DNA from: Sulfitobacter geojensis
GTDB taxonomy: Bacteria > Pseudomonadota > Alphaproteobacteria > Rhodobacterales > Rhodobacteraceae
DNA length: 64,000 nucleotides
Direction: 5' to 3'
Assembly (NCBI RefSeq): GCF_000622325.1
Contig: NZ_JASE01000005.1
Span: forward strand, 2,914,001-2,978,000
The position numbers were made by a program, and so were the translations under genes. The notes beneath the pieces are model-generated. The model ran no database searches. It was not told the DNA's origin and worked only from the letters and a program-made list of their open reading frames with translations. The first letter of the stretch is position 1. Every line of letters starts with the position of its first letter. Below, one piece after another: positions 17,393 through 28,066 of the stretch.

Positions 17393-18921
17393 AACGGAAT
17401 ATTGCCGTGCTTCTTCCAAGGCATCTCTTTCTTCTTGTTCCGCAGTGACGCAAACGCGCGCGCAATCCGTTTCCGCGTTGTGCGCGGCTGGATTACCTCG
17501 TCGATGAACCCGCGCTCTGCCGCCACAAAGGGGTTCGCGAACCGCGCCTCGTAATCCGCGGTGTGTTGCGCCAGCTTCTCTGGATCGTCCTTGTCCGCGC
17601 GGTGGATGATTTCGGATGCGCCTTTGGCCCCCATCACCGCGACCTCGGCCGTTGGCCACGCATAGTTGAAATCCGATTGCAGGTGTTTGGACGCCATCAC
17701 GTCATAGGCACCGCCGTAGGCTTTGCGCGTGATCAGCGTGACCATCGGCACTGTCGCCTCGCCATAGGCATACAACAGTTTCGCGCCGTGTTTGATGACG
17801 CCGCCGTATTCCTGTGACGTGCCGGGCAGGAAACCGGGAACGTCGACAAGCGTGAGGATCGGGATTTCGAAACAGTCGCAGAAGCGCACGAAACGGGCCG
17901 CCTTGCGCGAGCTGTCGATGTCCAGAACGCCAGCCAGCACCATCGGCTGGTTGGCGACGACCCCCACGGTGCGCCCTTCGATGCGGATGAAACCGGTGAT
18001 GATGTTCTTGGCGAAATTCTCTTGGATCTCGTAAAAATCACCCTCGTCGCCCAGTTTCAGGATCAATTCCTTCATGTCATAGGGTGTGTTCGCATTGGCC
18101 GGGACCAGCGTATCAAGTGACGCCTCGATCCGCTCGGGATCGTCAAAGAACGGACGCACGGGCGCGCCTTCGCGGTTATTCGCGGGCAGCAGATCGACCA
18201 GACGGCGCACTTCGGCCAAGGCTTCGACGTCGTTTTCAAACGCGGCATCCGCAACAGACGATTTCTTGGTGTGGGTCCCCGCCCCGCCGAGTTCCTCTGC
18301 GGTCACCACTTCGTTGGTCACGGTTTTGACCACTTCAGGGCCTGTGACAAACATATAAGAGCTGTCTTTGACCATGAAGATGAAGTCGGTCATCGCGGGC
18401 GAATAGACCGCGCCACCGGCGCAGGGCCCCATGATCACGCTGATTTGCGGGATCACACCAGAGGCCATAATGTTGCGTTGGAAGATTTCGGCGTATCCGG
18501 CAAGCGAATCCACACCCTCCTGAATCCGCGCGCCACCTGAATCGTTCAAACCGATTACAGGCGCGCCGTTCTGCATCGCCATATCCATGATCTTGCAGAT
18601 TTTCTTGGCATGGGTTTCGGACACGGAGCCGCCCAAAACGGTAAAGTCCTGCGAATAGAAATACACCAGACGCCCATTGATCGTGCCCCAGCCGGTGACC
18701 ACACCGTCCCCCGCAGGCTTTTGATTTTCCATACCAAAATCGGTGCATCGGTGGGAAACGAACATGTCGAATTCTTCGAAAGACCCCTCATCCAGCAGCA
18801 GGTCAACCCGCTCGCGCGCCGTCAGCTTGCCGCGCCCGTGCTGCGCATCAATCCGTTTTTGACCGCCACCCAGACGGGCAGTTTCACGGCGCTCTTCCAG
18901 CTGTTCAAGAATGTCTTTCAT
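17389..18921 (-). CDS. pccB: propionyl-CoA carboxylase, carboxyltransferase subunit beta
   Basis: A 510-aa carboxyltransferase that moves CO2 from biotin-PccA to propionyl-CoA giving (S)-methylmalonyl-CoA. The sequence has the two crotonase-like halves with family blocks [33 protein letters not shown] and, in the second half, [12 protein letters not shown] with [14 protein letters not shown] precedes ATG 18921. The promoter region upstream carries several TTGCAA motifs and is shared with the divergent exporter gene, fitting control by PccR, encoded 1.5 kb away. Confidence 0.95.
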   Translation of the reverse strand: MKDILEQLEERRETARLGGGQKRIDAQHGRGKLTARERVDLLLDEGSFEEFDMFVSHRCTDFGMENQKPAGDGVVTGWGTINGRLVYFYSQDFTVLGGSVSETHAKKICKIMDMAMQNGAPVIGLNDSGGARIQEGVDSLAGYAEIFQRNIMASGVIPQISVIMGPCAGGAVYSPAMTDFIFMVKDSSYMFVTGPEVVKTVTNEVVTAEELGGAGTHTKKSSVADAAFENDVEALAEVRRLVDLLPANNREGAPVRPFFDDPERIEASLDTLVPANANTPYDMKELILKLGDEGDFYEIQENFAKNIITGFIRIEGRTVGVVANQPMVLAGVLDIDSSRKAARFVRFCDCFEIPILTLVDVPGFLPGTSQEYGGVIKHGAKLLYAYGEATVPMVTLITRKAYGGAYDVMASKHLQSDFNYAWPTAEVAVMGAKGASEIIHRADKDDPEKLAQHTADYEARFANPFVAAERGFIDEVIQPRTTRKRIARAFASLRNKKKEMPWKKHGNIPL

Positions 18922-18993
18922 CGCTAACCCCTGTTCAATATTTACGCGACAATACCGAATGGGACCTACCCGAGGAAAGAGACTTTCTGAATA

Positions 18994-19048
18994 TTTGCAA
19001 AGTATATTCAGCTCGGTTTCTGCAAATTGCAATGTTGCAAATATTTGC
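18994..19048. promoter_or_regulatory. candidate PccR operator cluster
   Basis: A perfect TTTGCAAA at 18994-19001 is followed by TGCAAA (19021-19026), TTGCAA (19027-19032), TTGCAAA (19035-19041) and ATTTGCG (19043-19049). ScfR-type PccR of Rhodobacter sphaeroides is reported to recognise paired TTTGCAAA boxes. The cluster lies between the divergent pccB and exporter starts, so it could act on both. Confidence 0.65.
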
Positions 19049-19092
19049 GCCCGACGTGGACAAGCTCCAACGGCAGGCATAGATGCATTTGC

Positions 19093-20325
19093 ATGAAGCA
19101 CGCTCCCCCCCCGTTGCCCGAAATCCGCTTTATGGACCGCGGCACGCCCCCCACAGTTTTGACCCTGATTTTACTGTCGGGCCTTAGCGCCTTGGTGATG
19201 AACATCTTTTTGCCAAGTCTGCCACATATGGCGGAATATTTCGGCACATCTTACGCGACAATGCAGCTGACGGTGCCACTGTATCTGCTGTGCAGCGCGG
19301 TGATCCAGCTTTTCATCGGACCGATTTCTGACAATTTGGGCCGCCGCCCTGTGATCATCGGCGGGCTGGTGCTGTTCATGCTGGCCACTTTGGGATGCAT
19401 CTTTGCCCCCAATACCGCCGTGTTTCTTGGGTTTCGCATTGCCCAAGCGGTGATTGCCACCGCCATGGTGCTCAGCCGCGCCGTGCTGCGCGACCTTTAT
19501 ACGCAGGATCAGGCCGCGTCAAAACTGGGCTACGTCACAATGGGCATGGCGCTGGTGCCGATGATTGCACCGGCGGTCGGTGGGGCGATTGAACAGGTCG
19601 CGGATTGGCACGTCACCTTCTGGCTGATGTTCGTGATTGCCGGTGCTGTGCTGGTGCTGGTTTTGTGGGACATGGGCGAAACCGCGAAACCGTCGAATAT
19701 ATCGATACTGAAACAGTTTCGGGAATACCCCGAACTGCTGCGCGCGCGACGGTTCTGGGGCTACGCCCTTGCTGCAAGTTTCTGTTCCGGCGCGTTTTTC
19801 GCCTATCTCGGCGGCGCTCCCTTTGTCGGCACTATCGTATTCGGGCTCGATCCATTCTGGCTGGGCCTGTATTTCGGTGCCCCCGCCATCGGTTATTTCT
19901 GCGGCAACTGGATTACCGGCCTCTTCGCGACCCGATTTGGCGTCGATATGCTGGTGCTGTGCGGCTGCATTGCCGCGACTTTGGGGTCGACCCTCTCGCT
20001 CTGCATCCTTGTGATGGGCTTGGGCACGGCCGAAACTTTCTTTGGCATGATGACACTGGTCGGCCTTGGCAACGGGTTGTGCATTCCTAACGCAACAGCG
20101 GGCATGTTGTCGGTCCGCCCTCATCTGGCCGGTACGGCATCCGGTCTGGGCGGGGCAATCATGATCGGCGGCGGGTCGGCCCTTGCCGTTCTTGCAGGGC
20201 AACTTTTGACACCGGAATCAGGGGCCTATCCGCTGGTCCTCATCATGCTTGCAACCTCCTTTTGCGGCATTATCTCGATCCTGTTCGTGATCCGGCGCGC
20301 CAGAATACTCGCATTGCAGTCCTAG
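19093..20325 (+). CDS. MFS exporter, Bcr/CflA family
   Basis: A 410-aa twelve-helix major facilitator protein of the drug:H+ antiporter (Bcr/CflA) group. The loop between helices 2 and 3 has [13 protein letters not shown], the MFS motif A. Such proteins export antibiotics or metabolites such as organic acids or sulfonamides. Start 19093 is a compromise: no ribosome site is visible there or at the alternative ATG 19132, and the frame is open upstream across the regulatory sites. The placement between pccB and pccR with shared TTGCAA boxes suggests control by PccR, perhaps to relieve short-chain acyl overload. Confidence 0.8.
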   Translation: MKHAPPPLPEIRFMDRGTPPTVLTLILLSGLSALVMNIFLPSLPHMAEYFGTSYATMQLTVPLYLLCSAVIQLFIGPISDNLGRRPVIIGGLVLFMLATLGCIFAPNTAVFLGFRIAQAVIATAMVLSRAVLRDLYTQDQAASKLGYVTMGMALVPMIAPAVGGAIEQVADWHVTFWLMFVIAGAVLVLVLWDMGETAKPSNISILKQFREYPELLRARRFWGYALAASFCSGAFFAYLGGAPFVGTIVFGLDPFWLGLYFGAPAIGYFCGNWITGLFATRFGVDMLVLCGCIAATLGSTLSLCILVMGLGTAETFFGMMTLVGLGNGLCIPNATAGMLSVRPHLAGTASGLGGAIMIGGGSALAVLAGQLLTPESGAYPLVLIMLATSFCGIISILFVIRRARILALQS

Positions 20326-20326
20326 G

Positions 20327-20365
20327 TTTGCAAAGCTAGGCTCAGAGCAACTGCAAAGTTGCAAA
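20327..20365. promoter_or_regulatory. candidate PccR autoregulatory site
   Basis: TTTGCAAA at 20327-20334 is followed by CTGCAAA (20351-20357) and TTGCAAA (20359-20365), ending ten bases before the pccR start. Binding here would block transcription or translation start of pccR, consistent with autoregulation. Confidence 0.6.
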
Positions 20366-20374
20366 GGGCACCTG

Positions 20375-21775
20375 ATGGCCACTCAAAAACTCTACGCCGG
20401 CGCCAACCTGCGCGAATTGCGCACTAAACTGGGCCTCACGCAAAAAGATTTTGCCGCGCGGCTGGGGGTTTCCCTGCCCTACCTCAACCAGATGGAAAAC
20501 AACAACCGGCCGATTTCCACCACGGTTGTCCTCGCGCTCGCATCCGAATTCGGCTTGGACGTTACCGAACTCAGCGCCGGTGACAGCGAACGGCTGGTCA
20601 GTGACATGCGCGAAGCGCTGGCCGATCCGGTGTTTCAGGGCAAGATGCCACCGCTTGCAGATATCCGGCTAACCGCTTCAAACGCGCCGGGGCTGGCACG
20701 GGCATTCCTTGACCTGCACCAAAGCTACCGTCAGACCCATGAACGTCTTGCCTCATTGGACGAAGCGCTAGGTCGCGAAGACGCCCGCGGCGCGCCCTCC
20801 CCGTGGGAAGAAGTCCGCGACTTCTTTCACTATTGCGACAATTATATCGACTCGGTCGATCACGCTGCAGAACATTTCGCCAACCGGAAAGGCGGACATC
20901 GCAACATGCGCGTCGCCGCCGTTTCCACGCTTGGCAATGCGGGAATTTCGGTTGCGTTTGATGACACCGATGTCCTGCGCCGCTTTGATGCATCGACCAA
21001 CGTGCTGCACATCTCTGCCCGCGCCGCCCCGGAATCCCAGACCTTTCAGTTACTGCTGCAAGTGGCGCTTACCAAACAGGATGCGCTGCTGGAAGCCACG
21101 CTTGATCTGGCCCGTTTCACCACCGCTGCGGCCCGCGATATCGCTAAAATTGGTCTGGCCAACTATTTTGCGGGCGCTGCGCTGATGCCCTACGCGCGGT
21201 TTCATGCAGCGGCGCAAAGCTGTCGGCATGACCTCGAATTGCTCTCCGGCGCCTTTGGTGCTTCCATCGAACAGGTCGCGCATCGCCTGTCCACATTGCA
21301 GCGCCCCGGCAGCAAGGGCGTGCCGTTCTTTTTTGTACGCGTTGATCAGGCCGGCACGATCACAAAACGCCATTCCGCCACCCGTTTGCAATTCGCGCGG
21401 TTCGGCGGAGCCTGCCCCCTGTGGAACGTGCACCGCGCGTTTGAAACACCGGGCAGGTTCCTGCGCCAACTCGCGGAAACGCCGGACGGCGCACGCTATA
21501 TCTCACTGGCACGTGACATCTCGAAACCGGCGGGACGTTTCGGGGCACCGGTGCGCCGCTTCGCCATCGCCTTGGGCTGTGAAATGCGCCATGCCGCGCA
21601 ACTCGTGTACGCTGACGGGCTGGATATGACCCGAGAATCCGCATTTGAACCAATCGGGATTTCCTGCCGGATTTGCGAGCGCAAATCCTGTCACCAACGT
21701 GCGGTTCCGCCACTAGAACGCCATCTGGTTGTTGATCAAAACCTGCGCGACGTCCTGCCGTACCGTGTTGATTAA
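20375..21775 (+). CDS. pccR: ScfR-family short-chain acyl-CoA-responsive regulator PccR
   Basis: A 466-aa transcription factor with an N-terminal XRE-type helix-turn-helix (about residues 8-62: LRELRTKLGLTQKDFAARLG) and a long C-terminal DUF2083-type domain ending in a cysteine cluster, ISCRICERKSC, as in the ScfR family. Family members sense acyl-CoA and include RamB, GlxR-like and PccR regulators. Its place beside pccB, the TTTGCAAA-type boxes in front of itself and of pccB, and the nearby pccA and mutase genes support PccR. The C-terminus ends two bases before the convergent thermonuclease gene. Confidence 0.88.
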   Translation: MATQKLYAGANLRELRTKLGLTQKDFAARLGVSLPYLNQMENNNRPISTTVVLALASEFGLDVTELSAGDSERLVSDMREALADPVFQGKMPPLADIRLTASNAPGLARAFLDLHQSYRQTHERLASLDEALGREDARGAPSPWEEVRDFFHYCDNYIDSVDHAAEHFANRKGGHRNMRVAAVSTLGNAGISVAFDDTDVLRRFDASTNVLHISARAAPESQTFQLLLQVALTKQDALLEATLDLARFTTAAARDIAKIGLANYFAGAALMPYARFHAAAQSCRHDLELLSGAFGASIEQVAHRLSTLQRPGSKGVPFFFVRVDQAGTITKRHSATRLQFARFGGACPLWNVHRAFETPGRFLRQLAETPDGARYISLARDISKPAGRFGAPVRRFAIALGCEMRHAAQLVYADGLDMTRESAFEPIGISCRICERKSCHQRAVPPLERHLVVDQNLRDVLPYRVD

Positions 21776-21776
21776 G

Positions 21777-22436
21777 CTATATTTTTGACTTTCGCCAACC
21801 GGAGGCCCGCGCCTGCGCTTCTGAACAAAACCACCGCTCACCTTTGTGCGGATCAATGCCGGTTTTATCGTAATATTTCTGCCCCGGCAGGTGATAAATA
21901 CGCACCCCTTTGGCACTGATATTGCCCTTGATCCGGCAGTTTGGATCGGGGGCCAAACGTCCTTTGATCCGCGTCAGGCGATACCGCGCGGGCGCTTCCA
22001 TGGCAAATCCGTGAATCCCAAGATCGGCGACAACGGCTGCTTTTTCCTCGAGGTCGTAATCGTATGAATATTTGCGATAGGCAAAGGCCAGCCCGTCCGC
22101 GACCATATCCCGATTGATATCCGCCCCGTCCACAAAACACCTTGCGACGACACGACCATATCTATCACGGTCAATGGCATCACAGCGCGCTTGCGCACCC
22201 TGATAGCGGTCTCGCACCTGCCGCGTCACCCAGTCCCCACACCCCCAGTTCTGGCCGGTCAACGTGGTACAAGGCTGGTCACGTTCGGGCGCATCAATGC
22301 CATGCAGGCGGACGCGGATATCACCGACATCCAGGGTATCCCCGTCGATCACGCGGATTTCCCCGCGAAACTCTGCCGCCTCTGCGGACAGCGCAAGCAC
22401 CAGCATCAGTGCACTCAATGACCAAATTCTTAACAT
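21777..22436 (-). CDS. thermonuclease (SNase-like) family protein
   Basis: A 219-aa exported protein. A signal peptide spans about residues 1-21 (ALSAEA cleavage region), then a staphylococcal-nuclease fold: RVIDGDTLDVGDIRVRLHGID contains the catalytic Asp and Arg positions, and APERDQPC follows. The C-terminal 60 residues (RIKGNISAKGVRIYHLPGQ) form a second domain often fused to SNase in alphaproteobacteria. ATG 22436 is chosen because it begins the signal peptide; seven extra codons upstream are possible. Likely a periplasmic nuclease. Confidence 0.8.
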   Translation of the reverse strand: MLRIWSLSALMLVLALSAEAAEFRGEIRVIDGDTLDVGDIRVRLHGIDAPERDQPCTTLTGQNWGCGDWVTRQVRDRYQGAQARCDAIDRDRYGRVVARCFVDGADINRDMVADGLAFAYRKYSYDYDLEEKAAVVADLGIHGFAMEAPARYRLTRIKGRLAPDPNCRIKGNISAKGVRIYHLPGQKYYDKTGIDPHKGERWFCSEAQARASGWRKSKI

Positions 22437-22512
22437 GCCGTTAATGTGGAACAGCACGCCTTAACAAGCAACAGAAATCACAATATGTGGTTAGGGTTAT
22501 CTTACCAAACCA

Positions 22513-24171
22513 CTATCGCTGCGCAGTTTCCCAATCGGGGTGGTTCCAGGGTTCATCGTTGGATCGTGCCAGCGGGTCCAGACCCAACAACATATCAGAC
22601 ACTTTTTCCCCCACCATGATCGAGGGCGCATTCAGATTGCCATTTGTGATGCGCGGGAAAATCGAACTGTCCGCCACGCGCAACCCGTCAACCCCGATCA
22701 CCCGCGCCTGCGGGTCAACCACAGCGCCACGATCATCCGCGCGCCCCATCCGGCAAGTGCCACAGGGGTGATACGCACTCTCGGCATGTTCGCGGATCAC
22801 TTCGTCCAACTCTGCGTCGGTCTGATAGGCCGCACCCGGCTGGATTTCGTGTTTTACATAGGGTTTGAACGCCTCTTGCGCGAAAATCTCGCGGGTCAGG
22901 CGGATGCAGGTGCGGAATTCCTCCCAATCCTCAGGATGGGACATATAGTTGAACCTGATTTTCGGATCGTCCTTCGGATCAGCAGAGCGCAAGGTGACGC
23001 TTCCGCGCGAACGTGACCGCATCGGTCCGGTATGCGCCTGAAACCCGTGCCCTTCCGCCGCCGCCTGCCCGTCATAGCGCACCGCAATCGGCAGAAAATG
23101 GAACTGGATATCAGGATAAGGCACGCCTGCCTTGGACCGGATGAAACCGGCACTTTCAAACTGGTTCGACGCGCCCATGCCGGTTTTCGTGAACAGCCAC
23201 TGCGCCCCGATCACCGCCTTCGAAAAGATATTCCAATGTTTATAAAGGGTAATCGGCTGCGACGCCGCCATCTGGATGTACATTTCCAGATGGTCCTGCA
23301 AGTTCGCCCCGACACCGGGCCGGTCGGCCACCACGTCGATACCATGCTCCGCCAGATGCGCCCCGTCGCCAATGCCCGATAACATCAACAGCTTGGGTGA
23401 ATTGATCGAGGACGCGGCCAAAACCACCTCGCGCTCCGCCCCGATCACTTCGCGCTTGCCGCCACGCAACACTTCGACCCCCGTTGCACGTCCGTTCTCG
23501 ATCACCACCCGCTGCGCAAGCGCCTGCACCAGTTCAACATTTCCGGTTTTCTGCGCGGGCCGCAAATAGGCATTCGCGGCAGACCACCGCCGGCCCTTCC
23601 AGACGGTTTGCTCCATCGGGCCAAAGCCCTCTTGCTGCTGGCCATTGTAATCATCCGTCACCTGATATCCGGCCTGCTCCCCCGCGCGCACGAAGGCCTC
23701 GAACAGCGGGTTTTTCCGCGTACCGCGACTGACGTGCAACGGCCCGTCCGTGCCGCGCCATGAAGGATCGCCCCCATGCCCCCCGGAATGCCAGTTTTCC
23801 ATCCGTTTGAAATAGGGCAAGACATCAGCATAAGCCCAGCCTTGCGCGCCCGCTTCTTCCCAATGATCAAAGTCCTGCGCATGACCGCGCACATAGACCA
23901 TCCCGTTGATCGACGACGACCCGCCAATCACCTTGCCGCGCGGACAGACGAGTTCGCGCCCGCCCAAATGCGGCTCGGGTTCGGACTTATACCCCCAGTC
24001 ATAGCGTTTCATGTTCATCGGATAACTCAAGGCCGCTGGCATCTGGATGAACGGCCCCGCATCCGTGCCGCCATGTTCGATCACGATCACGCGCCGTCCG
24101 GCCATGGCCAACCGATAGGCCATTGCACAACCGGCAGAGCCTGCCCCGACAATCACAAATTCCGCTCTCAT
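22513..24171 (-). CDS. betA: choline dehydrogenase
   Basis: A 552-aa FAD enzyme of the GMC oxidoreductase family that oxidises choline to betaine aldehyde. The Rossmann fold [18 protein letters not shown] opens the protein, [14 protein letters not shown] is GMC signature 1, and HPCGTCRMG near the C-terminus holds the catalytic histidine. It is the last gene of betICBA. The ATG at 24171 begins the Rossmann fold; 45 upstream codons in frame lack family similarity. A 255-bp gap with a strong hairpin separates it from betB. Confidence 0.93.
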   Translation of the reverse strand: MRAEFVIVGAGSAGCAMAYRLAMAGRRVIVIEHGGTDAGPFIQMPAALSYPMNMKRYDWGYKSEPEPHLGGRELVCPRGKVIGGSSSINGMVYVRGHAQDFDHWEEAGAQGWAYADVLPYFKRMENWHSGGHGGDPSWRGTDGPLHVSRGTRKNPLFEAFVRAGEQAGYQVTDDYNGQQQEGFGPMEQTVWKGRRWSAANAYLRPAQKTGNVELVQALAQRVVIENGRATGVEVLRGGKREVIGAEREVVLAASSINSPKLLMLSGIGDGAHLAEHGIDVVADRPGVGANLQDHLEMYIQMAASQPITLYKHWNIFSKAVIGAQWLFTKTGMGASNQFESAGFIRSKAGVPYPDIQFHFLPIAVRYDGQAAAEGHGFQAHTGPMRSRSRGSVTLRSADPKDDPKIRFNYMSHPEDWEEFRTCIRLTREIFAQEAFKPYVKHEIQPGAAYQTDAELDEVIREHAESAYHPCGTCRMGRADDRGAVVDPQARVIGVDGLRVADSSIFPRITNGNLNAPSIMVGEKVSDMLLGLDPLARSNDEPWNHPDWETAQR

Positions 24172-24275
24172 CACACCACTCCCGTGATTCTGCGCAGGGT
24201 CAAGGATCGCATCGCGACCGGGCTTTGCCCGGCTTGTCCTTGAGGCTACGCGGAATCGCACCTTCAAAATTGAAC

Positions 24276-24312
24276 AGGTGTCTTGAGCCACAGTCTGTGG
24301 GCTCAAGCACCT
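24276..24312 (-). other. strong hairpin in the betB-betA spacer
   Basis: Inverted repeat with outer arms AGGTG/CACCT and inner arms CTTGAGCCACAG/CTGTGGGCTCAAG (one bulged G), 37 bp in all. No clear T-run follows on the minus strand, so it is more likely an RNA processing or attenuation structure than a simple terminator. Confidence 0.55.
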
Positions 24313-24426
24313 CTCAGCAGCTTTAACTTGCTGCCCTAACTCCCCCCGCTACCGTCTATATTCAGGGGCTCACATCGCCTCGCAGACCAAATATGTAATG
24401 TGCGTCAGCACACCTTTGGATCCGCT

Positions 24427-25884
24427 TCAAAACGGCGCTTCGACATCGTCCATCCGCACAAACACCGATTTCAGCTGCGAATAATGCTCGATCGCCGCTT
24501 TGGAATTCTCGCGTCCGACACCAGAGTTCTTAGACCCGCCGAAAGGGGCCTCGACCGGCGCGTCATTATAGGTGTTGATATAACACGTGCCCGCTTCAAA
24601 TCGCGCGGCCACGCGGTGCGCGCGGGTCAGATCGCGGGTGAACACGCCGGCGGCCAACCCGAATTCGGTGTCATTGGCACGGGCCATCACATCCTCTTCA
24701 TCCTCAAAATCCAGCACGGCCATGACAGGGCCAAAAATCTCTTCGCGCGCGATGACCATATCGTCGGTGACATCCGCAAAAACGGTCGGCTCCATATAAA
24801 AACCGTCGCGCTCCAGCATCTTGCCGCCTGTGACCAGACGCGCCCCTTCAGCCTGCCCTTTTTCGATATAGTCCAACGCAATGGCGCGCTGGCGCTCTGA
24901 CACCATCGGGCCAAAGCTGGTCGCAGGGTCCATCGGGTCCCCGATCACCGCATTGCCCAAACGTTCGGCCAGACGGTTCAAAAACTGTTCCTTGATCGCC
25001 TTATGCACAAAGACCCGCGTACCATTGGAACAGACCTGACCGGAGCTATAGAAATTACCCAGAATGGCACCGCTGACCGCGTTTTCGATGTCCGCGTCTT
25101 CGAACACGATCATCGGGGATTTGCCGCCCAGTTCCATGGTCACGTGTTTGATGCCTTCCGCCGCAGCGGCATAAACCTTGCGGCCGGTTGGCACGGATCC
25201 GGTCAGCGACACCTTGTCGACCCGCGGGTCCGTCACCAGCGACGCGCCAACTTCGCCCATGCCTTGCACCACGTTGTAGATCCCCGCAGGCAAGCCCGCC
25301 TCATGCAGGATTTCCGCAACCTTCAACGCGCAAAGCGGTGTTGTTTCAGAGGGTTTGAAAATCATCGCATTGCCACAAGCCAGCGCCGGTGCGCCTTTCC
25401 AACACGCGATCTGGGTGGGATAGTTCCACGCGCCGATACCGACACAGACGCCCAGCGCCTCGCGGCGGGTATAGACCCAGTTTTCACCTAGCTGGATGTG
25501 CTCGCCGGTGAGCGTCGCAGCCATGCCGCCGAAATATTCCAGCGCATCCGCCCCCGAGGTCGCATCAGCAACGCTGGTTTCCTGATAGGGCTTACCGGTG
25601 TCATAGGTTTCCAAGACGCTCAGGTCGTGGTTGCGTTCGCGCAGCATGTCCGCGGCCTTGCGCAGGATCCGGCCGCGTTCAGTGCCGCTCATCGCAGCCC
25701 AAGCCGCTTGGGCGCTCTTTGCAGCTGCAATCGCCTGTTCCACAATCGCGGGTGTGGCAGCGTATACTGTAGCAATTTTTTCGCCTGTGGCGGGGTAAAT
25801 CACGTCAATCGGTGTGCCAGCAGTGTCTTCGACATATGCACCATTGATGAAATGGCTGGCAGCGGGCTGTGTGTCATAGGGCAT
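24427..25884 (-). CDS. betB: betaine aldehyde dehydrogenase
   Basis: A 485-aa NAD(P)-dependent aldehyde dehydrogenase that makes glycine betaine from betaine aldehyde. [15 protein letters not shown] contains the catalytic glutamate and [14 protein letters not shown] the catalytic cysteine. PWNYP of the ALDH family appears as [12 protein letters not shown]. Length equals that of other BetB enzymes. It lies 53 bases after betC and is followed by betA on the same strand, so the operon converts choline-O-sulfate and choline to betaine, an osmoprotectant and carbon/nitrogen source. Confidence 0.93.
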   Translation of the reverse strand: MPYDTQPAASHFINGAYVEDTAGTPIDVIYPATGEKIATVYAATPAIVEQAIAAAKSAQAAWAAMSGTERGRILRKAADMLRERNHDLSVLETYDTGKPYQETSVADATSGADALEYFGGMAATLTGEHIQLGENWVYTRREALGVCVGIGAWNYPTQIACWKGAPALACGNAMIFKPSETTPLCALKVAEILHEAGLPAGIYNVVQGMGEVGASLVTDPRVDKVSLTGSVPTGRKVYAAAAEGIKHVTMELGGKSPMIVFEDADIENAVSGAILGNFYSSGQVCSNGTRVFVHKAIKEQFLNRLAERLGNAVIGDPMDPATSFGPMVSERQRAIALDYIEKGQAEGARLVTGGKMLERDGFYMEPTVFADVTDDMVIAREEIFGPVMAVLDFEDEEDVMARANDTEFGLAAGVFTRDLTRAHRVAARFEAGTCYINTYNDAPVEAPFGGSKNSGVGRENSKAAIEHYSQLKSVFVRMDDVEAPF

Positions 25885-25937
25885 CGGATAAGAACTTTCA
25901 TGCCTCCGTCAGGAGGATTAAGGGCAAGATGAAGGGG

Positions 25938-27446
25938 TTATTCACCGCGCGGGAAGCGTTTGTTGTCTTCCAGCACGTTAAGGTCCATGTGATTGCGCAT
26001 ATATTGCTCCGAGGCTTTGCGCAGGGGTTGATAGTCCCAGGGGTAATAGCCCCCCTCGCGCAAGGCCTCGTAAACGATCCAGCGGCGCGCTTGGGATTTG
26101 CGCACATCCGCGTCATAGGCGGCCAAGTCCCAGCGGGCCTCGGATTTGGCTTTTAGCGTGATCAATGTCCCCTGATGGTCGGGATGTTCGGCGAGGTTCG
26201 TCAATTCCTGCGGGTCGGCGTCCAGATCAAACAGTTGATCGGGGTCCAGTGCACAGCGGTTGTATTTCCATTTACCATAGCGCAGCGAAACCATCGGCGC
26301 ATAAGACCCTTCGGCAGCGTATTCCATCGCGACAGGTTCGGTGCGTTCCACGCCCTGCCCCATAGGCACCACGGATTGGCCGGTGGTCCACGGCATCACC
26401 TCGTCCATCGACACGCCAGCCAGATCGCAGAGCGTCGGGCAGACGTCGATGTTGCTGACCGGTGTGGTTTGCAGCCCTGTTTCCATTTGGGGCGCGCTGA
26501 TCATCATCGGCACACGCGCAGAGCCCTCAAAGAACGACATTTTGAACCACAGACCACGCTCGCCCAGCATGTCACCGTGATCGGAGACAAACAGGATGAT
26601 CGCTTCCTGACGCGTGTCCTCAAGCGTTTGCAGGATTTCACCGACCTTGTCGTCAAGATAGCTGATGTTGGCGAAATAAGCCCGACGCGAGCGTTTGATG
26701 TCTTCTTCGGTAATATCGAAATCGCGCCAGTTGTTGGCGTCAAAGATGCGCTGCGAATGAGGGTCGTGATCCTCATAGGCCATCGCCGGCACTTCTGGCA
26801 GCAGGTGCGCGCAATCCTCGTAAAGGTCCCAGTACTTCTTGCGCGTGACATAGGGGTCATGCGGATGGGTAAAGCTGACGGTCAGGCACCAAGGGCGCGC
26901 GTCCCCGCCCCGCGAAAGATCATAGAGCTTGCGGGTCGCGTTATAGGCGACCTCGTCGTCGTATTCCATCTGGTTGGAGATCTCCGCCACGCCCGCGCCC
27001 GTGACCGACCCCATGTTGTGATACCACCAGTCAATCCGTTCCCCCGGCTTGCGATAATCCGGGGTCCAGCCGAAATCGGCGGGATAGATATCCGTGGTCA
27101 AACGTTCCTCAAAGCCGTGCATCTGGTCGGGGCCGACAAAATGCATCTTGCCCGACAGGCAGGTTTGATACCCTGCGCGGCGCAGGTGGTGCGCATAGGT
27201 CGGGATGCTTGACGCAAATTCCGCAGCATTGTCATAGACGCCCGTGGCCGAGGGCAATTGCCCCGACATAAACGCCGCCCGCCCCGGTGCGCAAAGCGGC
27301 GAGGCCGTATAGCAATTGGCGAAACGTGTGGAGCGCGCCGCCAGTTTCTTGAGGTTGGGCGCGTGCAACCAGTCGACAGGGCCGTCGGGAAACAACGTGC
27401 CATTCAATTGGTCCACCATCAGGATCAGGATATTTGGTTTGGTCAT
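25938..27446 (-). CDS. betC: choline-sulfatase
   Basis: A 502-aa type I sulfatase that hydrolyses choline-O-sulfate to choline and sulfate. The N-terminus NILILMVDQLNG is the metal-binding strand, and SPLCAPGRAAFMSG contains the C-x-P-x-R motif whose cysteine becomes formylglycine. VSDHGDMLGERGLW is the second conserved block. There is no signal peptide, as expected for cytosolic BetC. The ATG overlaps the betI stop as ATGA. Together with betB and betA it matches the betICBA order known from Sinorhizobium meliloti. Confidence 0.93.
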   Translation of the reverse strand: MTKPNILILMVDQLNGTLFPDGPVDWLHAPNLKKLAARSTRFANCYTASPLCAPGRAAFMSGQLPSATGVYDNAAEFASSIPTYAHHLRRAGYQTCLSGKMHFVGPDQMHGFEERLTTDIYPADFGWTPDYRKPGERIDWWYHNMGSVTGAGVAEISNQMEYDDEVAYNATRKLYDLSRGGDARPWCLTVSFTHPHDPYVTRKKYWDLYEDCAHLLPEVPAMAYEDHDPHSQRIFDANNWRDFDITEEDIKRSRRAYFANISYLDDKVGEILQTLEDTRQEAIILFVSDHGDMLGERGLWFKMSFFEGSARVPMMISAPQMETGLQTTPVSNIDVCPTLCDLAGVSMDEVMPWTTGQSVVPMGQGVERTEPVAMEYAAEGSYAPMVSLRYGKWKYNRCALDPDQLFDLDADPQELTNLAEHPDHQGTLITLKAKSEARWDLAAYDADVRKSQARRWIVYEALREGGYYPWDYQPLRKASEQYMRNHMDLNVLEDNKRFPRGE

Positions 27447-28018
27447 TTTGTGGCATCCAGAAGCAGGTGCAAGGTAGACAGGGCGCTTGCCCGTGCCGCG
27501 GAGGCTGTGCCGCTTTGCGACAAGGCCGCACGCAGATAAAGCCCGTCGATCAGCGCTGCCATAGTTTCGGCGTCGGCTTCGGGATTGGTGCTCAGCGGGC
27601 GCAGCGCATGCCTGAGGTTCGAGCGCAGGCGGCGCTGATACAGCCGCAACAGGCGGCGGGTGCCTGCGTTGGTCGGGGATGCGGCATAGAGCGTCATCCA
27701 CGCATTGACCGTTGCGGGCGCAAAACAGGTTTCGTCAAAACTCGCGATCACGATGGCGGCGGCACGGTCGCGCGGGCCGCGGGCCTCTGCAAGACGGGCG
27801 CGCACCTCGGCCCCGTATTCGGAGAGGATGTGGCGCATCGCGGCCAGAAAAATCTGGTCTTTGCCGCCGAAATAATGATGGGCCAGCGCCGTCGACATGC
27901 CGGCACGTTTGGCAATCTGACCGACAGTAACATCCAGTGAATGGGCGGCACCGATTTCGGCAATTGTCGCCTGCACCAGTGCGGAGCGGCGGATGGGTTC
28001 CATTCCGACTTTGGGCAT
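27443..28018 (-). CDS. betI: TetR-family repressor BetI
   Basis: A 191-aa TetR-type regulator, the choline-responsive repressor of bet genes. The N-terminal helix-turn-helix is VTVGQIAKRAGMSTALAHHYFGG at about residues 30-52, a segment strongly conserved in BetI. The C-terminal ligand domain is helical. It is the first gene of the operon and its stop overlaps the betC start. A palindromic site upstream at 28067-28088 is a good candidate operator. Confidence 0.92.
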   Translation of the reverse strand: MPKVGMEPIRRSALVQATIAEIGAAHSLDVTVGQIAKRAGMSTALAHHYFGGKDQIFLAAMRHILSEYGAEVRARLAEARGPRDRAAAIVIASFDETCFAPATVNAWMTLYAASPTNAGTRRLLRLYQRRLRSNLRHALRPLSTNPEADAETMAALIDGLYLRAALSQSGTASAARASALSTLHLLLDATK

Positions 28019-28066
28019 TTTGGGATTCGCGTCCTTGGCTAATTCCCGTTCAGGGTAAATCGCCTT

